The position numbers were made by a program, and so were the translations under genes. The notes under the pieces are model-generated. The model saw nothing but the letters and a program-made list of their open reading frames with translations. It had not been told where the DNA came from and did not search any database. A stretch of 64,000 nucleotides of DNA from Cryptomeria japonica (Eukaryota; Streptophyta; Pinopsida; Cupressales; Cupressaceae): NCBI RefSeq assembly GCF_030272615.1, contig NC_081415.1, positions 373,467,009-373,531,008 of the forward strand. The letters run 5' to 3'. Shown here one piece after another: positions 10,854 through 23,069 of this stretch; position 1 is the first letter of the stretch, and each line of letters starts with the position of its first letter.

Positions 10854-11976
10854 TTGGATGGTACATTGCTTAGATGTATAGAAACTGAAGAATCTAAATG
10901 TGCATTATCGGAAGTCCATGAAGGTATTTGTGGATCTCATTCGAATGGTCTTACTTTAGCTCAGAAACTATTATGGGCTGGCTACTACTGGCCAAACATG
11001 GAAAAAGATGCCATCCAATTCACTAAGATTTGTGAGAAATGCCAGCTTCATGGAAATCTCATACATGCCTCGGCAAGGGACCTCATACCATTTATTACAC
11101 ACTGGCCTTTTCAACAATGGGCCTTTGATCTCATTGGTCAGATATATCCTGCATCATCCAACAAACATAAATTCATCATAACTGTCACTGAGTACTTCAC
11201 CAAGTGGGTAGAGGTGGTTTCGCTCATTAAAGCAATTGGTAAACAAGTCGCCTTGTTCATCCTAAACTATATCATTTGCAGGTATGGGATACCTTCATCA
11301 ATTGTGACTGATAATGGATGACAGTTTAAGAATAAAGATCTAGACAAGCTTTGTGAGAAATTCAAATAAAGCAACATTGGTCATCGGTATACTACCCTCA
11401 AGGTAATGGATAAGCTAAAGTGTCTAACAAAAACCTATTGACTATCTTGCATAGAACAGTGAACAAATCCGGGAAGGATTGGCATCTACAACTCAATCCT
11501 GCACTATGGGCTTACAGAACAAGTATCAAAACACCTACTGGGGCTACACCTTTCTCTTTGGTGTATGGGTCCAAAGAAGTACTACCTATTGAAGTAGAAA
11601 TACCATCTCTAAGAGTTTATTTGCAAGGTCTTGTTACTGATGAAGACTATAGGATATCTAGATTGCAAGAACTCAAATTGTTGGATGAACGTCGGCAAGT
11701 GGCATTTGATCATCTCAGAGTGTATCAAAAGAGAATGTCTAGAGGATATAACAAGAAGGTTCGACAAAGAGAATTTCAGGTTGGTGACCTAGTTCTGAGA
11801 GAAAATCCAAAAAATCAATAGTTTTGCGATAATAAAGGGAAGTTTGAACCCAACTGGCTAGGTCCCTACATTGTTACTGCAGTATTCGGCTCTAGTGCCT
11901 ATCAACTCTCAAACTTGGAAGGAGAACATCTCCATGAACCGATTAACACAATCCACTTGAAGAAATTCTTCGCTTA
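10854..11976 (+). pseudogene. Integrase of the Tat-like element
   Basis: An HHCC zinc site is seen (HEGICGSHSNG ... CEKCQLHG), then the core: the first Asp in WAFDLIGQIY, the second in IVTDNG just before a TGA (11319-11321). The region of the third acidic residue reads YYPQGNG-stop-AKVSNKN, where Lys stands for the catalytic Glu (G-to-A change). The C-terminal part (WHLQLNPALWAYRTS ... TGATPFSLVYGS, then RGYNKKVRQREFQVGDLVL and WLGPYIV) is well preserved and ends about 11976 (KKFFA-stop). Two frame changes separate RT, the integrase core and the C-terminal part. Role in the family: insertion of the cDNA into the chromosome. Confidence 0.9.
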
Positions 11977-13533
11977 GAATTCTCTGTGCCACCAACTTGT
12001 ACAGCTGGAAAAAGTCCTGGAAAAAAAAAAAAGGAAAAATCATTAAAAGAAAAAAAAAATATGAATCTTTGCCAAGTAGGTGAAAACCTAGCAAACAAGT
12101 GCCTCTTGTACTCAAGCGCTCCATCTATCAATGCAACATTGGCATTTCCCGCTTTCATGCATCTTTTTCTTTCGCTTGTACATATTTTTCAGTCACTTTC
12201 ATGACGTCCTAGTTCATTGGAACCCTCATGAATTGAAACTGATCAGCGTCGTAGTCTTATGTTACTAAACATAGCACATTACATATCCTAAGTAGTGTCA
12301 ACCAAGTCATCTTTCCGTTAGTGAAGCCTAGTCGTCCACTTCGAGTCAGTCACCTATCTCCTAACTACCAAAGAGTTTTTTTAATCATTGAGTAAACAAG
12401 CAAAACAACATAACAGAAAACAATCACTAAACAGTTTGAGCTATGAATGGAAATTTTCTTTTTGTGCTATCTTTTATATTGGTTTTTCAATTATTATCCC
12501 TCTGAGTAACTTGAGGAAGTCTATTGTGACTAAGAGGAGCAAGGATTGGGGGTATAATATTTTCTTTGTTTTCTGCTTGTAAGAATGATCCCAATGATCT
12601 AGAAACATATAAATTAGCTGTTTGTCTGTGATAAGAGCCTTCACAACAAGGTGAAATCACCTCACATACCTTGACTCCGCTTATTTGCATGCTACAGGGA
12701 GGTCCATATCATTTCTTTGTCTGTTTTGAGGGAATTTCTTTATGATGCAATTCAGGTCCTTGCAAAATCTGTCCAAGGATATGAATTAAAAAAGGGTCAT
12801 TGCAGACAAGATAATACATATTGCACATTGAAAAAGAAAGGAACTCTAACTTGCCTGTTGTGTTCATTATGCTCAATGATGAATCTTAAGTATTTTAAAT
12901 CCAGTGACTAGGTTTAGGATGCATTTTGCATATCATTTTGCATATCATTTTGTGTATCATTTTGCATATCATTCTGCATTTTTGTCAATTTAGAGTGATT
13001 TTGGTATGATAATAATCTCTTTATCTTCTGAATGAGAGCTGAAAGCATCATCATTTCTTACACTAAGTGGTCTATTTATCATCATTTCTTCAATTGAGTA
13101 CTTGTGTTTTGAGATGTTTTAGCTGCATACATAACATTTAATATAGCTTCATACATTTTATTATTCACTCATCTGCATTCATCTTATTTCATAGAAAAAT
13201 GAAAACATTGCATTTCTCATATTACTCATTACTCATACATTTATTTGCATATGAAAAGAACAAAAAATAGACATCCATAATCATTTGCATTACATACATT
13301 CATATTGAAAAGAAATGCATACATATAGAATAAAGCATATAAAAGACATCTCATAAGTGAATCAACACAAGTACGATGAAGTCAAATCGGATCTCGTATA
13401 TATATCATGTCAACTCTAAAAGTACAAAATGATGTCGAATGACATATACAAACTCCCATCGAAGCAAGAATCGTATAGGCTACAAAAAATGGGTGTGTCT
13501 ACAAAAATATATCTGAGCACAAAACAAAATAAT
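11977..13533 (+). other. 3' noncoding spacer of the Tat-like element
   Basis: No coding signal. It begins with A-rich runs (12018-12060) and the phrase caagtaggtgaaaacc, which I recognise as common just after integrase in plant Gypsy elements. It becomes AT-rich around 13060-13330 with many attcat/catttg words. A short 12-bp tandem repeat lies at 12917-12980. Confidence 0.5.
12917..12980 (+). repeat. 12-bp tandem repeat (tttgcatatcat)
   Basis: About five copies of a tttgcatatcat unit with small variants (tttgtgtatcat, tctgcatttttg) in the spacer after integrase. Tat-type elements often carry tandem repeats between pol and the 3' LTR. Confidence 0.7.
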
Positions 13534-15320
13534 CTAGCTAGCAGCCTCTCCCTCATCGCCTGGTAGAGGAAGAGCCTGATGCTCAGGATCCTGACGAGGT
13601 GCCCACGCTCCCTCTGATCATGCCATATACTGAGAGTAGGGTATCACCTGCTGCGCAATAGGAACTGTGACTCTATATGCTACCACATAGTAAGCTGCTC
13701 TACTACTTTGGAGAAGGACCTCCTATCATAAAGCCTTTATCTTTTTTCTTGACTCTGCCCTCAATGATGCGATTTGGTGATCATGCTCAACCCTAACATC
13801 GACATGTTGCCGGTCTCACTCTACCAGCTGATTCTGAGCCACTATCAACTGTGACTGTAGCTCTGCAAGACGTGCTCTCATCGAATGCCCTGCGTCAGTC
13901 CCCTGCTCTCTCACAAGTTCCCCACCCCCATCTCCACCTGTACCTCCACCCTGCTCATCCCGCCACTGCCGGACCTATCTTAGAGTTGTTCGCTCCTCCT
14001 CAATCCCACCCAATCTCACTCCTACATGCCCTAGGGATCCACCCTCACCCCTCTATTGTCCAACATCAGCTGGCACCTTGCTGCTGCTAGCATCAGGATC
14101 ACCACCACTCCACCATGGAGCCTCAGCTCTCTGTGCCTCTCCCTACCTATGGCCCTATCCCTATCCCTATGTCGGTGTAGGGGCATCATCCTCAACATCC
14201 TCAATATAAGGAGCCTACTCTCCTAGATTTGTGAATCAAGGGAAGGATGCTGCTGAAACCAATCTCTATATTGGGGCAATACCCCTACATCTACCATATC
14301 ATCCATATAATCTCACCTCAGGCGATGTAAACCAGTCAGCTCCTACATCACCGAAGCAAAGGAAAACCATGGAGACCATCCTTGTCTCTCCTCATCTGCA
14401 TAACATGCATACGCTGTAAACTCCTACGAGATCCCTTGAGGCCGGCCATACTGCCTCATCACTCGAGAAACAATGAATCACTCCACAATAGTCTGCAATC
14501 TCTTGATGAGAGGGCGCGTAATAAAAAGGTCCCTACGAACCATCCACTAGTCATCCCACGACTCCAAACCTTTATACAGTCTCCATACAACGGCTATCAG
14601 GTCATCTAGCTACCGTCTCCAAAAATCTATCTTGGCCAAATGGGGCTGCGTAATGTATCTAGCATACCTGTATATAATCAGCTGCCCAAGCTCTCTACTG
14701 TCATCTATTATGGGCCGACAAATGGGAAGGTGCTCCCAAGCCCACACCTGCAAAATATATACACCAGCGGCCATGCTCTGCCCATCTTTATACACAATCT
14801 CATGCATCTCTTGATACATGTGGGCCAATAAACATAAACCCCAGCCAAGTCTCTAAGGGGTCTCTATCAATCTCTCTAGCATCTGACCCCATCCGTACTA
14901 GAAACCTTGCTGCCCTCTGTCTGGCATTAGAAAACAACCTATAAAACCTGCTATAACACATGCTAGAGGATACTCCTCACTGTACCTGCTCATCAGTATG
15001 TCCCAATGAATGGAACGAGTCAAAATGTCAGGATCACTGAAGACATGCCTCACTGCCTGTAATCCTGGAAGGTGCCCTGAATCATAATCCACCTTATCCC
15101 CAGCAAAAGGGATACGGAGGATCCTATATACATCCTCAGGAGTGATAGTCAACTCCCCCACCGATAGATGAAATGTGTTATGTTCTGAATGAAAATGCTC
15201 AACGAATACCGTGAGCATTTCACGATTCACACAGATATTAGGTAATCTCAATAGATGAGTCAAGCTACACAAGTCAATATGAGCCTGCTCAACCTCAAAT
15301 AAATGTTGAACTAATGCCAT
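13534..15320 (-). pseudogene. Antisense ORF with plant mobile domain, in Tat-like element
   Basis: Lies between integrase and the 3' LTR but on the opposite strand. From 15320 it encodes NREMLTVFVEHFHSEHNTFH, VGELTITPEDVYRILRIPF and SEEYPLACVIAGFIGCF; the same frame later gives ILQVWAWEHLPICRP (about 14750). These match the plant mobile domain, known from MULE-derived genes and from antisense extra ORFs of Tat elements. Further down, in other frames, lies a coiled-coil-like tail (LAELQSQLIVAQNQLVE, about 13800-13870) and a plausible end at TAG 13534-13536. Several stops and at least one frameshift make it a pseudogene. The ATG at 15320 may not be the true start. A homologue is at 33540-35445. 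Confidence 0.75.
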
Positions 15321-16965
15321 AGTAGGAGGATAAATGCATCTAAATAGTACAGGAGGTAATCGAACTTGCGAAAACCCAACAACAAAGCATCAGAAAACAT
15401 TCCACATGAGCCTACAAGAGAAGTAAAACATCACGCAAATCCAACTAAGTCAAATGCAAAATCAAATTTTCACGTTTAGACCTTCAAAAATGCTCACTGT
15501 CTCCCGAACGACAAAACACAAAGAGACAGAATCTTGTACGAGTCAGGAATAGCTGCCGCACAACAAACTAACCCCAAATGACAAACTATTGGGTCCCGCA
15601 CAACAAAATGGTCTTTTAATAGACTCGTCGTATGGTACAAGGGTGCATCCTGAATGACAATTCTAATGACTCTAAATGGCAAAAGAAATTTTACCAGTTA
15701 CTCGTATGAGATAGGATCTTGTCTCGAATGATAAAATGTGAAACCCGACCCCACACATGCGAAAAACTTGAAAAATGAACAAAAAAATTCATAATTGAAA
15801 ACATTAAGAGGCTTAAGATCGATCACTTACCGCTGGCTCATAGTTTCAGGGTTGATTATGACGTCTCTAGTGCTCGAATCGATGCTAACGAGTAGGGACC
15901 ACCATTTTCTTCCTAGAAGGCTTTTTGAATTTTTAAACTTGGAGGGTTAAAATGATTTGAAAATGACACTTTCGTCCCATATATAGCCAAAAACCTAATT
16001 TTTCAACTTGCTTCGATGGACATAAAAATGGTACCCTTAGCTAATTTGACCATTTTGATTCCATTTTCGGGATCAAAGTCAAAATTTGAGATCATTTTTC
16101 TAGTCAATTTCACAATTTGGACCCCTTAGCGCTCAATTTCAACGTTGAATATCAATTTCAATTATACACATCAACATTACGATCAACTCCATGCTCAATT
16201 TCATCAATCAAAATTGAATATTTCAAATATTCCTTAGAATCAATTTGTGCTCAAATAACTTATTCTTGCCACACAATTTCCTATAATCATAAATCCCTCG
16301 CTATTTTTTGATTTCGTTCTCGAGGGGGCATACTCATGACCTTATGACCTTGCATCTCACAAGTTGAGAAATTTTTCAAATCTTCATCAAAAGTCGAGCA
16401 ATATCTTGTTAATTAGAGAAAATCGATTCTCATTTCTAAGGGGCATCTCAGTTTCATCGCTTCAAATCAAACACATATTTGTCTTTCATCTGAATCAATC
16501 TCTTAGCATTAATCAGTTTCATCGCTTCACATCAAGCTGATTATTCAGTTAGACTCAATCAAAAGTTTAAAGAGTATCTTTGATCATACTCAATCTAAGA
16601 AAGTGTTCAATATTCGTTTCTTGATCAAGTTGGACAGTTTATCTTCGCTCATCGTATCTTGATCATTCAAGTTCAAGATCGATTTTTATCATCACTCACT
16701 GCATCTAAGTTCAATCAAGTTCTAGATCAATAAAGATTTGCTTCTTGATCAATCAAGTTCAAGTTCAGTATTTTTTGTTTCTATCATTCCTTAGTTCAAT
16801 CAAGTTCAGGAACGGTATCATTTTAATCAGACTTCATTCAGCTTTGTCGCTTCAAATCAAGATAAACACCTTGCTCTTCATCTAGTTCGTGATCATTCAA
16901 GTTTAGAACTGACATCTCCTAGACATCACACATTCTTTGAACCAACGCGCTGCTCGCACATTAAT
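15321..16965 (+). other. Spacer between antisense ORF and polypurine tract; degenerate repeats
   Basis: No coding signal. From about 16560 to 16920 it carries loosely repeated words such as gatcattcaagttcaa and caatcaagttcaag at irregular spacing. If the antisense ORF is transcribed, its promoter would lie in this stretch, but I see no convincing TATA arrangement. Confidence 0.4.
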
Positions 16966-16980
16966 TCAAAGAGGGGCAAA
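16966..16980 (+). other. Polypurine tract of the Tat-like element
   Basis: tcaaagaggggcaaa directly precedes the TGTAATACCC start of the 3' LTR. The 13-kb element at 31243-44244 carries nearly the same tract (minus strand ctcaaagaggggcaaaa), which links the two families. Confidence 0.8.
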
Positions 16981-18098
16981 TGTAATACCCTAAAAATGGT
17001 CATCTAAATCATGGGCCCCTAATCTTGACAACATCACCAAGGTCCTAACCAAAGGCCATTAAATCAACCTTGAGCACATTATTGATTCTTTAATTATCAA
17101 ATATCACATGGCAAATCAATTACTCAATATTAATTAAATATTCATTTAATTAATTGAATCATTTCCAAGAATATCATTTTTGATCAATTATCCTATTTTA
17201 ATTTATTAAATATCCTTGCATATTTAATTAATTAATAAAATTGCCATTTAATCATGCAAAAGGAATTAATTTATTACAAAAGAGGAATTAATTACAAAAC
17301 AAGAGTTGAATTAAAAATTAAATAAAAGAATTGAATTGAAAGAGAAATCAAACTTGAGATATTGTTTCTTTTTCTAAATTTATAACTTGAAATCATAAAA
17401 GCAATTAAATTGAATTATTGATTATTCTCTAAAATTGGAACTCAAAGCTTTTTAGAAAAAGAAGTTCAGTTGCATTGAAAATACTCTTTTCATGAATAAA
17501 TAAAAGAATTATCTATTTTTATCACAAATGCATGGAATTAATTTATTATTATTTCCAATGCAACTTGGACTTCTAATTTTAATGCATTTCAATTAAACTA
17601 TAATTGGAATCTATCTCAAGGTTAACTAAACCTGATTTCTCAATTATTTTCAATTAATCCTAAATTGTGCTTTTCTCTTGGTAATTCTCTATAGATTCAT
17701 TCTTCAGCTCTCATTCCAATTTACCCCAGAGATTTTTGAGAACATGCTTGGGGATTATTATCATGCTAATTTTGTTCTAGAGTCATTGAAGATTATTGTT
17801 CTTTTTAGATTATTTGCATCCATTATTGCTTGAATTGATTATTTGCTTGAATTATTCATCCATCTTGCATCCATATAGTTAAATATCATATAGATTAAAT
17901 CCTTCATCTTGGTGTAGTCTAGTCACTGGTATTTCTTATAAAAAATCTGAGAGCAATCTTATACTTGCATCTTTTAGAAGGAAATTAGTCACTTTGTTAT
18001 GGTTTTTTACTTATTGATTATTGATTACTAACCATGCATATAATGACTTAATTGAAGTGTTGTGCTTGCAACTTACATACCACTTTTTCACACACACA
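16981..18098 (+). repeat. 3' LTR of the Tat-like element (right edge approximate)
   Basis: Starts TGTAATACCCTAAAAATGG after the polypurine tract. It is AT-rich with many attaat/aattga words. The right edge is put at the cacacacaca run (18089-18098) because the minus-strand coding remnant of the neighbouring gene begins immediately after. The 5' LTR is outside the window, so neither the edge nor the target duplication can be confirmed. Confidence 0.6.
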
Positions 18099-19883
18099 GG
18101 AACCTACAAAATTGGGATCCTCTTGTTTCCTTTCCCTTTTAAATTTATTCATGAGTTCCCACTTCTTCCTTCTTTTCTTTGCCTCACGTGGATGAGCATT
18201 CCTAATCAGATATTCTCTTTCTACAAAAGAATAAAAATACCCCATTTCCTTCAATTTATTTACTCTAATGTCATTTATACAACCTTCAAGGTCAAAATGT
18301 CTGGCTTGGGAAATCCTCAGCCTGTAATTCTTCACCAAAAAATCATGTACCTACTCCAAGGTCTCACAACCTACACTAGATTCATCGAAAACTATTTTCT
18401 TGGGGAGAAATTTTTTCTTTCTATCAGATTTGATTTTCTCCCTCTCCATCCACGTCATTTTCCAGATGAATTCAAGGAATGCAAACCTTGGAGAGACAAC
18501 AATAGGCAATACATGGGGTCCTTGCTCACATCCATAAATTCTTATTATTGTACAATTGCCATAAAAGAAGAAATCCCCAAAATTGTGGGTGAATTCACCC
18601 TCAGGGTAGACATGTCCATCAACCCTACAACTCCTTATTCTCAATATTTTGATTATCTCTTTAGGCAGGATCAACACTACTACCCCAGGTCTTGTTAAAA
18701 AGTTCATTACAAAATGGTCAAAAAATAGACAATAACCACCAAAATTAGATCCCTTGTCCCAAACCTAGGTCCATCTTTGCACCGACCAAGGGAGACCTAT
18801 GTAGGGATCATTTATCTTTATTCTCAACTCTGGGCCCCAATATGCTCTATTTTGATAAAGAATTAAGTGGCACACCAAAGAATAGTGCAAGAATACCAAT
18901 TTTTCATCCTTATTTCAGCTCTCACCAATCCCTCATGAATCTTCTCAAGAATAGAACTTGCAAAATCATACATTGAGGGGTATTGAATGTTGATGGCCAT
19001 CATCATAAAATCAATGGGCAATTTGGTGAGCCCGCAATCAAATCCAAGGACTTGCCATAGTGCATAATAAGTTTTAACAAAATAGTGCTCAAAATAGTCA
19101 AGCTTGAAGGGCTCCCTTTCAGATGGTAGGACATAATTCCATGAATCTTTGTAAAGTTTCCTCATGAAATGAGGAACAAGATCCTTCAAGTACTTTTCCT
19201 TTTTGTTCTCATAGTCCCTCTTCAAATTACCCCTATTTATAATTGTGAGGACAGACTTATCTAAATCAAAACATTGAATGATAGCCCCAGGAGAGATGTC
19301 TAGTAGGACATATCCTTTAGTAGTCCTAACCATCTGGCTTGGAACTAATATGCCTTTGCTAGCTCCCTTATGAGCATAGGATCTATAAAAAACATTAGGC
19401 ACCACCAATTTGCAAAGGTTCTGTATCCAGGGGTTGCACACTAGGATGACCTTGTCTCTATTGCCATAGAATGAATGAAAAATGTCCCAACCCCTTTCCT
19501 TAGTGAAGGCATCCCTACACCCTGCCTCTTTATCATTAAAGACGGTCCTCAAATTATCATGCATTGTGGATCCCTCAAATAATTTCAGCAGGTCTTGGGA
19601 TAGGCTCCTAGTCTGTCTAGTTGCCCTCCATGAGATTTCTTCGAGTCTCTATTCAACCTCTTGTTGCAACTATTCAGGGGTCATGGTAGGAGAAAGAGGA
19701 GTAGTAGGTTATGTTGGTGGCTACTCCACCTGAGATGATAAATCCCCTTTGGATGACTTCCTAGAGCACTTTGTAGGCTTGGGGGTCTTTTCTTTTGTTT
19801 GATAAGCCTCTTTGGCTAGCTCTTGATGGTTTCTCCTTATGGGATTGGCTTTTGAGGAATTGGGGCTTCCTCAGTAGATGGAT
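18099..19883 (-). pseudogene. Unknown repeat-borne protein family, copy A, truncated at both ends
   Basis: Read on the minus strand from the gap edge. A Pro/Thr-rich stretch (19882-19600) has CAG/CAA-type stops. Then 19564-18863 encodes NPWIQNLCKLVVPNVFYRSY and YFVKTYYALWQVLGFDCG ... DFASSILEKIHEGL. A frameshift follows, then 18707-18351 encodes GEFTHNFGDFFFYGNC and GPHVLPIVVSPRFAFLE, and 18338-18100 encodes HFDLEGCINDIRVNKLKEMG and IRNAHPREAKKRRKKWE. Each block has a counterpart in the same order in copy B at 56673-59803. I know no function. The start lies in or beyond the 500-N gap, and the C-terminal third is missing where the Tat LTR abuts it. Confidence 0.7.
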
Positions 19884-20383
19884 NNNNNNNNNNNNNNNNN
19901 NNNNNNNNNNNNNNNNNNNNNNNNNNNNNNNNNNNNNNNNNNNNNNNNNNNNNNNNNNNNNNNNNNNNNNNNNNNNNNNNNNNNNNNNNNNNNNNNNNNN
20001 NNNNNNNNNNNNNNNNNNNNNNNNNNNNNNNNNNNNNNNNNNNNNNNNNNNNNNNNNNNNNNNNNNNNNNNNNNNNNNNNNNNNNNNNNNNNNNNNNNNN
20101 NNNNNNNNNNNNNNNNNNNNNNNNNNNNNNNNNNNNNNNNNNNNNNNNNNNNNNNNNNNNNNNNNNNNNNNNNNNNNNNNNNNNNNNNNNNNNNNNNNNN
20201 NNNNNNNNNNNNNNNNNNNNNNNNNNNNNNNNNNNNNNNNNNNNNNNNNNNNNNNNNNNNNNNNNNNNNNNNNNNNNNNNNNNNNNNNNNNNNNNNNNNN
20301 NNNNNNNNNNNNNNNNNNNNNNNNNNNNNNNNNNNNNNNNNNNNNNNNNNNNNNNNNNNNNNNNNNNNNNNNNNNNNNNNNNN
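19884..20383. other. Assembly gap, 500 N
   Basis: Exactly 500 N, probably a placeholder length. The N terminus of copy A of the unknown family and the left part of the next LTR fall into it. Confidence 0.98.
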
Positions 20384-21705
20384 AATGTTGTTTTGTAACT
20401 GGTAGGAAGAGCTAGTGAAGGGAACTGTAATCGGTAGGTGAGTTTGTGGAGTGAACTGGTATTGCTAAGTATTTGAGAGTTGAACCTGTATACCCTACCT
20501 GTTGATATGATAAACCCTAACTGATGAAGTTTGCTATATTGGTTTATGACCTAGTGATGAGCAGTAATGATTATGACACGTATGCATATTGTATGAGAAG
20601 AGTTTCAAACAGTTTTTGGCACATTGAGATGATGGTTTTTATCTTGGGAATGAGAAAGTATGTTTCATGTAATGCAAAACATGTGATGAGTTACTAAGTT
20701 CGATGAAGTAGTGATCAAGGAGCGGTCAAGGCTATCTTGAATGATGTGCAGAGATCGTTAAGTAATCCAATGGTCATACTTTAACCAACTTGTTTGTAAT
20801 CTCTATGAGAGAATTAGGTTTTTTTTGTGTTACCAGCCTATTGATTTGTTTATAAGGTCGATGAGTTATTTTGTTTCAGAGTTGGCAAATTTCTATTTGA
20901 GGTTGAGTGTGGTTGCTGAACTGGATGATGTATCTGTAGTTTATGTAAAGGTAGATAGGAGCATGAAAAGGATCTAAACAAGCAAGTGTAGTGCTATTCA
21001 AATAGATCAGAAAACCCCTATTGTTTTCTAACAATCGTAGTAGTAAAATCCCCTAACCGGATAAGCTCTAACAAGCTTAGTGTTATTCAAATCCTCTAAC
21101 CAGGTGGTCCATTAGCTTGGATTTCAAATCCTCTACTGAGGTTACTCCTTACAGGGTATTTCTTTTAATAGGGCATTATAGTCAATCCCTTAACCGGGTG
21201 GTTCCTAACAGGATATGTTCTTAATAGGAATTTTTATAAAAAACTTTAATAGGCTTGGCTCCTAACAAGGTGAACTTCAGAAGAGTTCAAAATACTTGTG
21301 GGTATTCATCCCCACCGTGGTTTTTCCCATTTGGGTTTCCACGTCAAAAATATTATGTCAAGTGGTGAATATTTTTGTGGTTATGTTTACTTTGGTTGAA
21401 TTGCTTAACTGCTTAATCCACTTTGATATGTTATGTTAACTGGCAGCAATCTAAAATGAGGTTTTACTTATGTTAGTAAAGTATTTGGATGTTTGTGAGT
21501 TTCAAGTTGTTTACTGTTAATCTGTTATAACAGTCAACTAGTTTATCTTGACACTGATCTTGCATTTATAGTTCAGTAGTTTAACTTGTCAGTTTAGAGT
21601 TTTCTTTGAGAGGTTGATTCTGAGATTGGTGAAAGTTTATATGAGTTTTCTATCTACTAGTTCATCCCCCCCCTCTCAGTAGTTGACTGGATCCTTATTA
21701 TTTTG
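20384..21705 (+). repeat. Copia-type LTR fragment, + orientation
   Basis: Shows the layout of plant Copia LTRs: degenerate words of the type cctctaaccaggtggt and ccttaaccgggtggttcc (about 21045-21200), then ccccaccgtggtttttccc and ggtttccacgtcaaa (21311-21348), and near the end catccccccccctctcag (21663-21680). The same order is seen in the solo LTR at 29640-30829 and, inverted, in the Copia LTRs. The left edge is in the gap and the right edge is uncertain. No clear primer site follows. Confidence 0.6.
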
Positions 21706-23064
21706 TCATACCATCAAGATGCTCCCATTGAAGTGGTATGCAGATAGTGACAGAGGTTGATTGCACATGAAACATAAATGGGGTTACTTTTTAACCAAAG
21801 AGTCTGCATCTAAGAAGTTTTTGCACAAAAAACAATTTATTTTGCAAAAGGGCAAAATCCAGAATAGAATCTTCACTGTTATCCAAAGATGAAAGTAAAA
21901 TGTTTTCAAAAGTCAAGACATATGAAGTACGCAGAAAATTGTTTTCTTTTCAAAGCAGCATTTTTGTTACAAAGGTAATATCTTGGTAAAGTTGGGATTT
22001 TGTTACCCTGAAGAGCAAGATTACTTACCCAGAAAGTGAATTACCAAAGCTAGGCATTTTCAGTCAGAAATTTGAAAATAGTGAGGTCATAATGTAAGAT
22101 TTTTTTACTCAGTGAGCAGAAAGTAAGAGTTTCATTTTATCCAAGGGGGATTGTTTTCTCTCGATTAGAACAGAAAAATCTATGCAGAAGTGATTTTCAT
22201 CAAAAGGGGTGATTTTTTGCCACTTTTGAACAATTGAAAAGATACAATTGAAAGTCAGAGATGACTTTCATATAAGGGGGAATTTTTCAGTTTTGAAGGA
22301 AGAGAAGGAAAGGGGAGATTTTTCAATCAGAATTGATAGTGGCTTAAAATGGTTAACTTTGGCAAGTGAACAAAAGTGAGTGTGACAAGTGCAGCAAAGG
22401 AGGCATTTTTTTTGTATTTTTGAAATTTCCAGCAAGTAGTCACGGGTTTAGTTTTGGCAATTTTTGAAGGAAGAGTAGGCTTCAGAAGTACAGATTTCAA
22501 GATTTGAAGAAAGGTCTCTTTCTGAGATTCTTTTAGGGTTTCATTAGTTTTTTATTCTCTTTCGTGTATATCTCTCTCTCTTCTTCTCAATTCTAAAGGA
22601 ATTCTTAATGTAATCTTCATTCTGGAAGCAAGGGTTCCATGCATGTATAGTGCAAGTTTTAATACCGGTTAGAGTTTTCTTTTAGTTTGTAGTTTTTAAT
22701 GTTTTAAACATTTTGTAAACTAAATACAAATAGTTTCAGAGGTTTTATTTGCAGCCCTCTCTCTTATGTATGCTCTATTTTATGAAATGAAATGATCAAG
22801 GATATTTTGTTTTGTCCCTGCAAGTCAGTTGCATATCTTGTTGTTTGCTTCTCTTCAAGGAAGAGATTAATTTGCTTATTCAAGGTATAGAAATAGTGTT
22901 GTGTACATGTGAGATTCTCAAGTATGGCTGGCAGTGAAATTAAAAGATAGAATGTTGGTGTAATACATTAACATTTCAAGCTCGAAGGTTGCATGTTACC
23001 CTGTTTGGATGTTAAATCTGTATATTGTGAAGTTAATTATGTTGCCCATACAAGGTATTGGTCA
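21706..23064. other. No gene seen; possible retroelement untranslated DNA
   Basis: AT-rich, with words such as caaaaggggtgatttt and ataaggggg (22140-22310), and no ORF of note. It is interrupted by the Copia element; the interrupted sequence continues at 28898. Confidence 0.4.
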
Positions 23065-23069
23065 TGGAG
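23065..23069. repeat. Target-site duplication of the Copia element, left copy (tggag)
   Basis: Identical to 28893-28897. Both copies abut the outer TG/CA ends of the LTRs. Confidence 0.9.

Larger units (their letters stand above)
1..18098 (+). mobile_element. Ty3/Gypsy LTR retrotransposon, Tat-like, 5' end outside window, interrupted by a nested element
   Basis: A single long retroelement runs left to right: protease remnant, G-patch, linker, reverse transcriptase, RNase H, a second RNase H of the plant Tat type, integrase, a spacer, an antisense ORF with plant mobile domain, a polypurine tract and the start of the 3' LTR. This order, with two RNase H domains and an antisense extra ORF between pol and the 3' LTR, is known from Tat/Ogre-type elements. 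The 5' LTR and gag lie left of position 1. A 6.5-kb element sits in pol at 2351-8851. Many in-frame stops and two lost catalytic residues show it is dead. The right end near 18098 is inferred from where the next coding remnant starts, so it may be off by tens of bases. Confidence 0.85.

Noticed and set aside
18021..18698. 225-codon + strand ORF
   Set aside because: It overlaps the minus-strand copy A of the unknown family, whose protein blocks match copy B; the + frame has no such match and is a shadow.
19795..20415. ORFs made mostly of X
   Set aside because: They cross the N gap.
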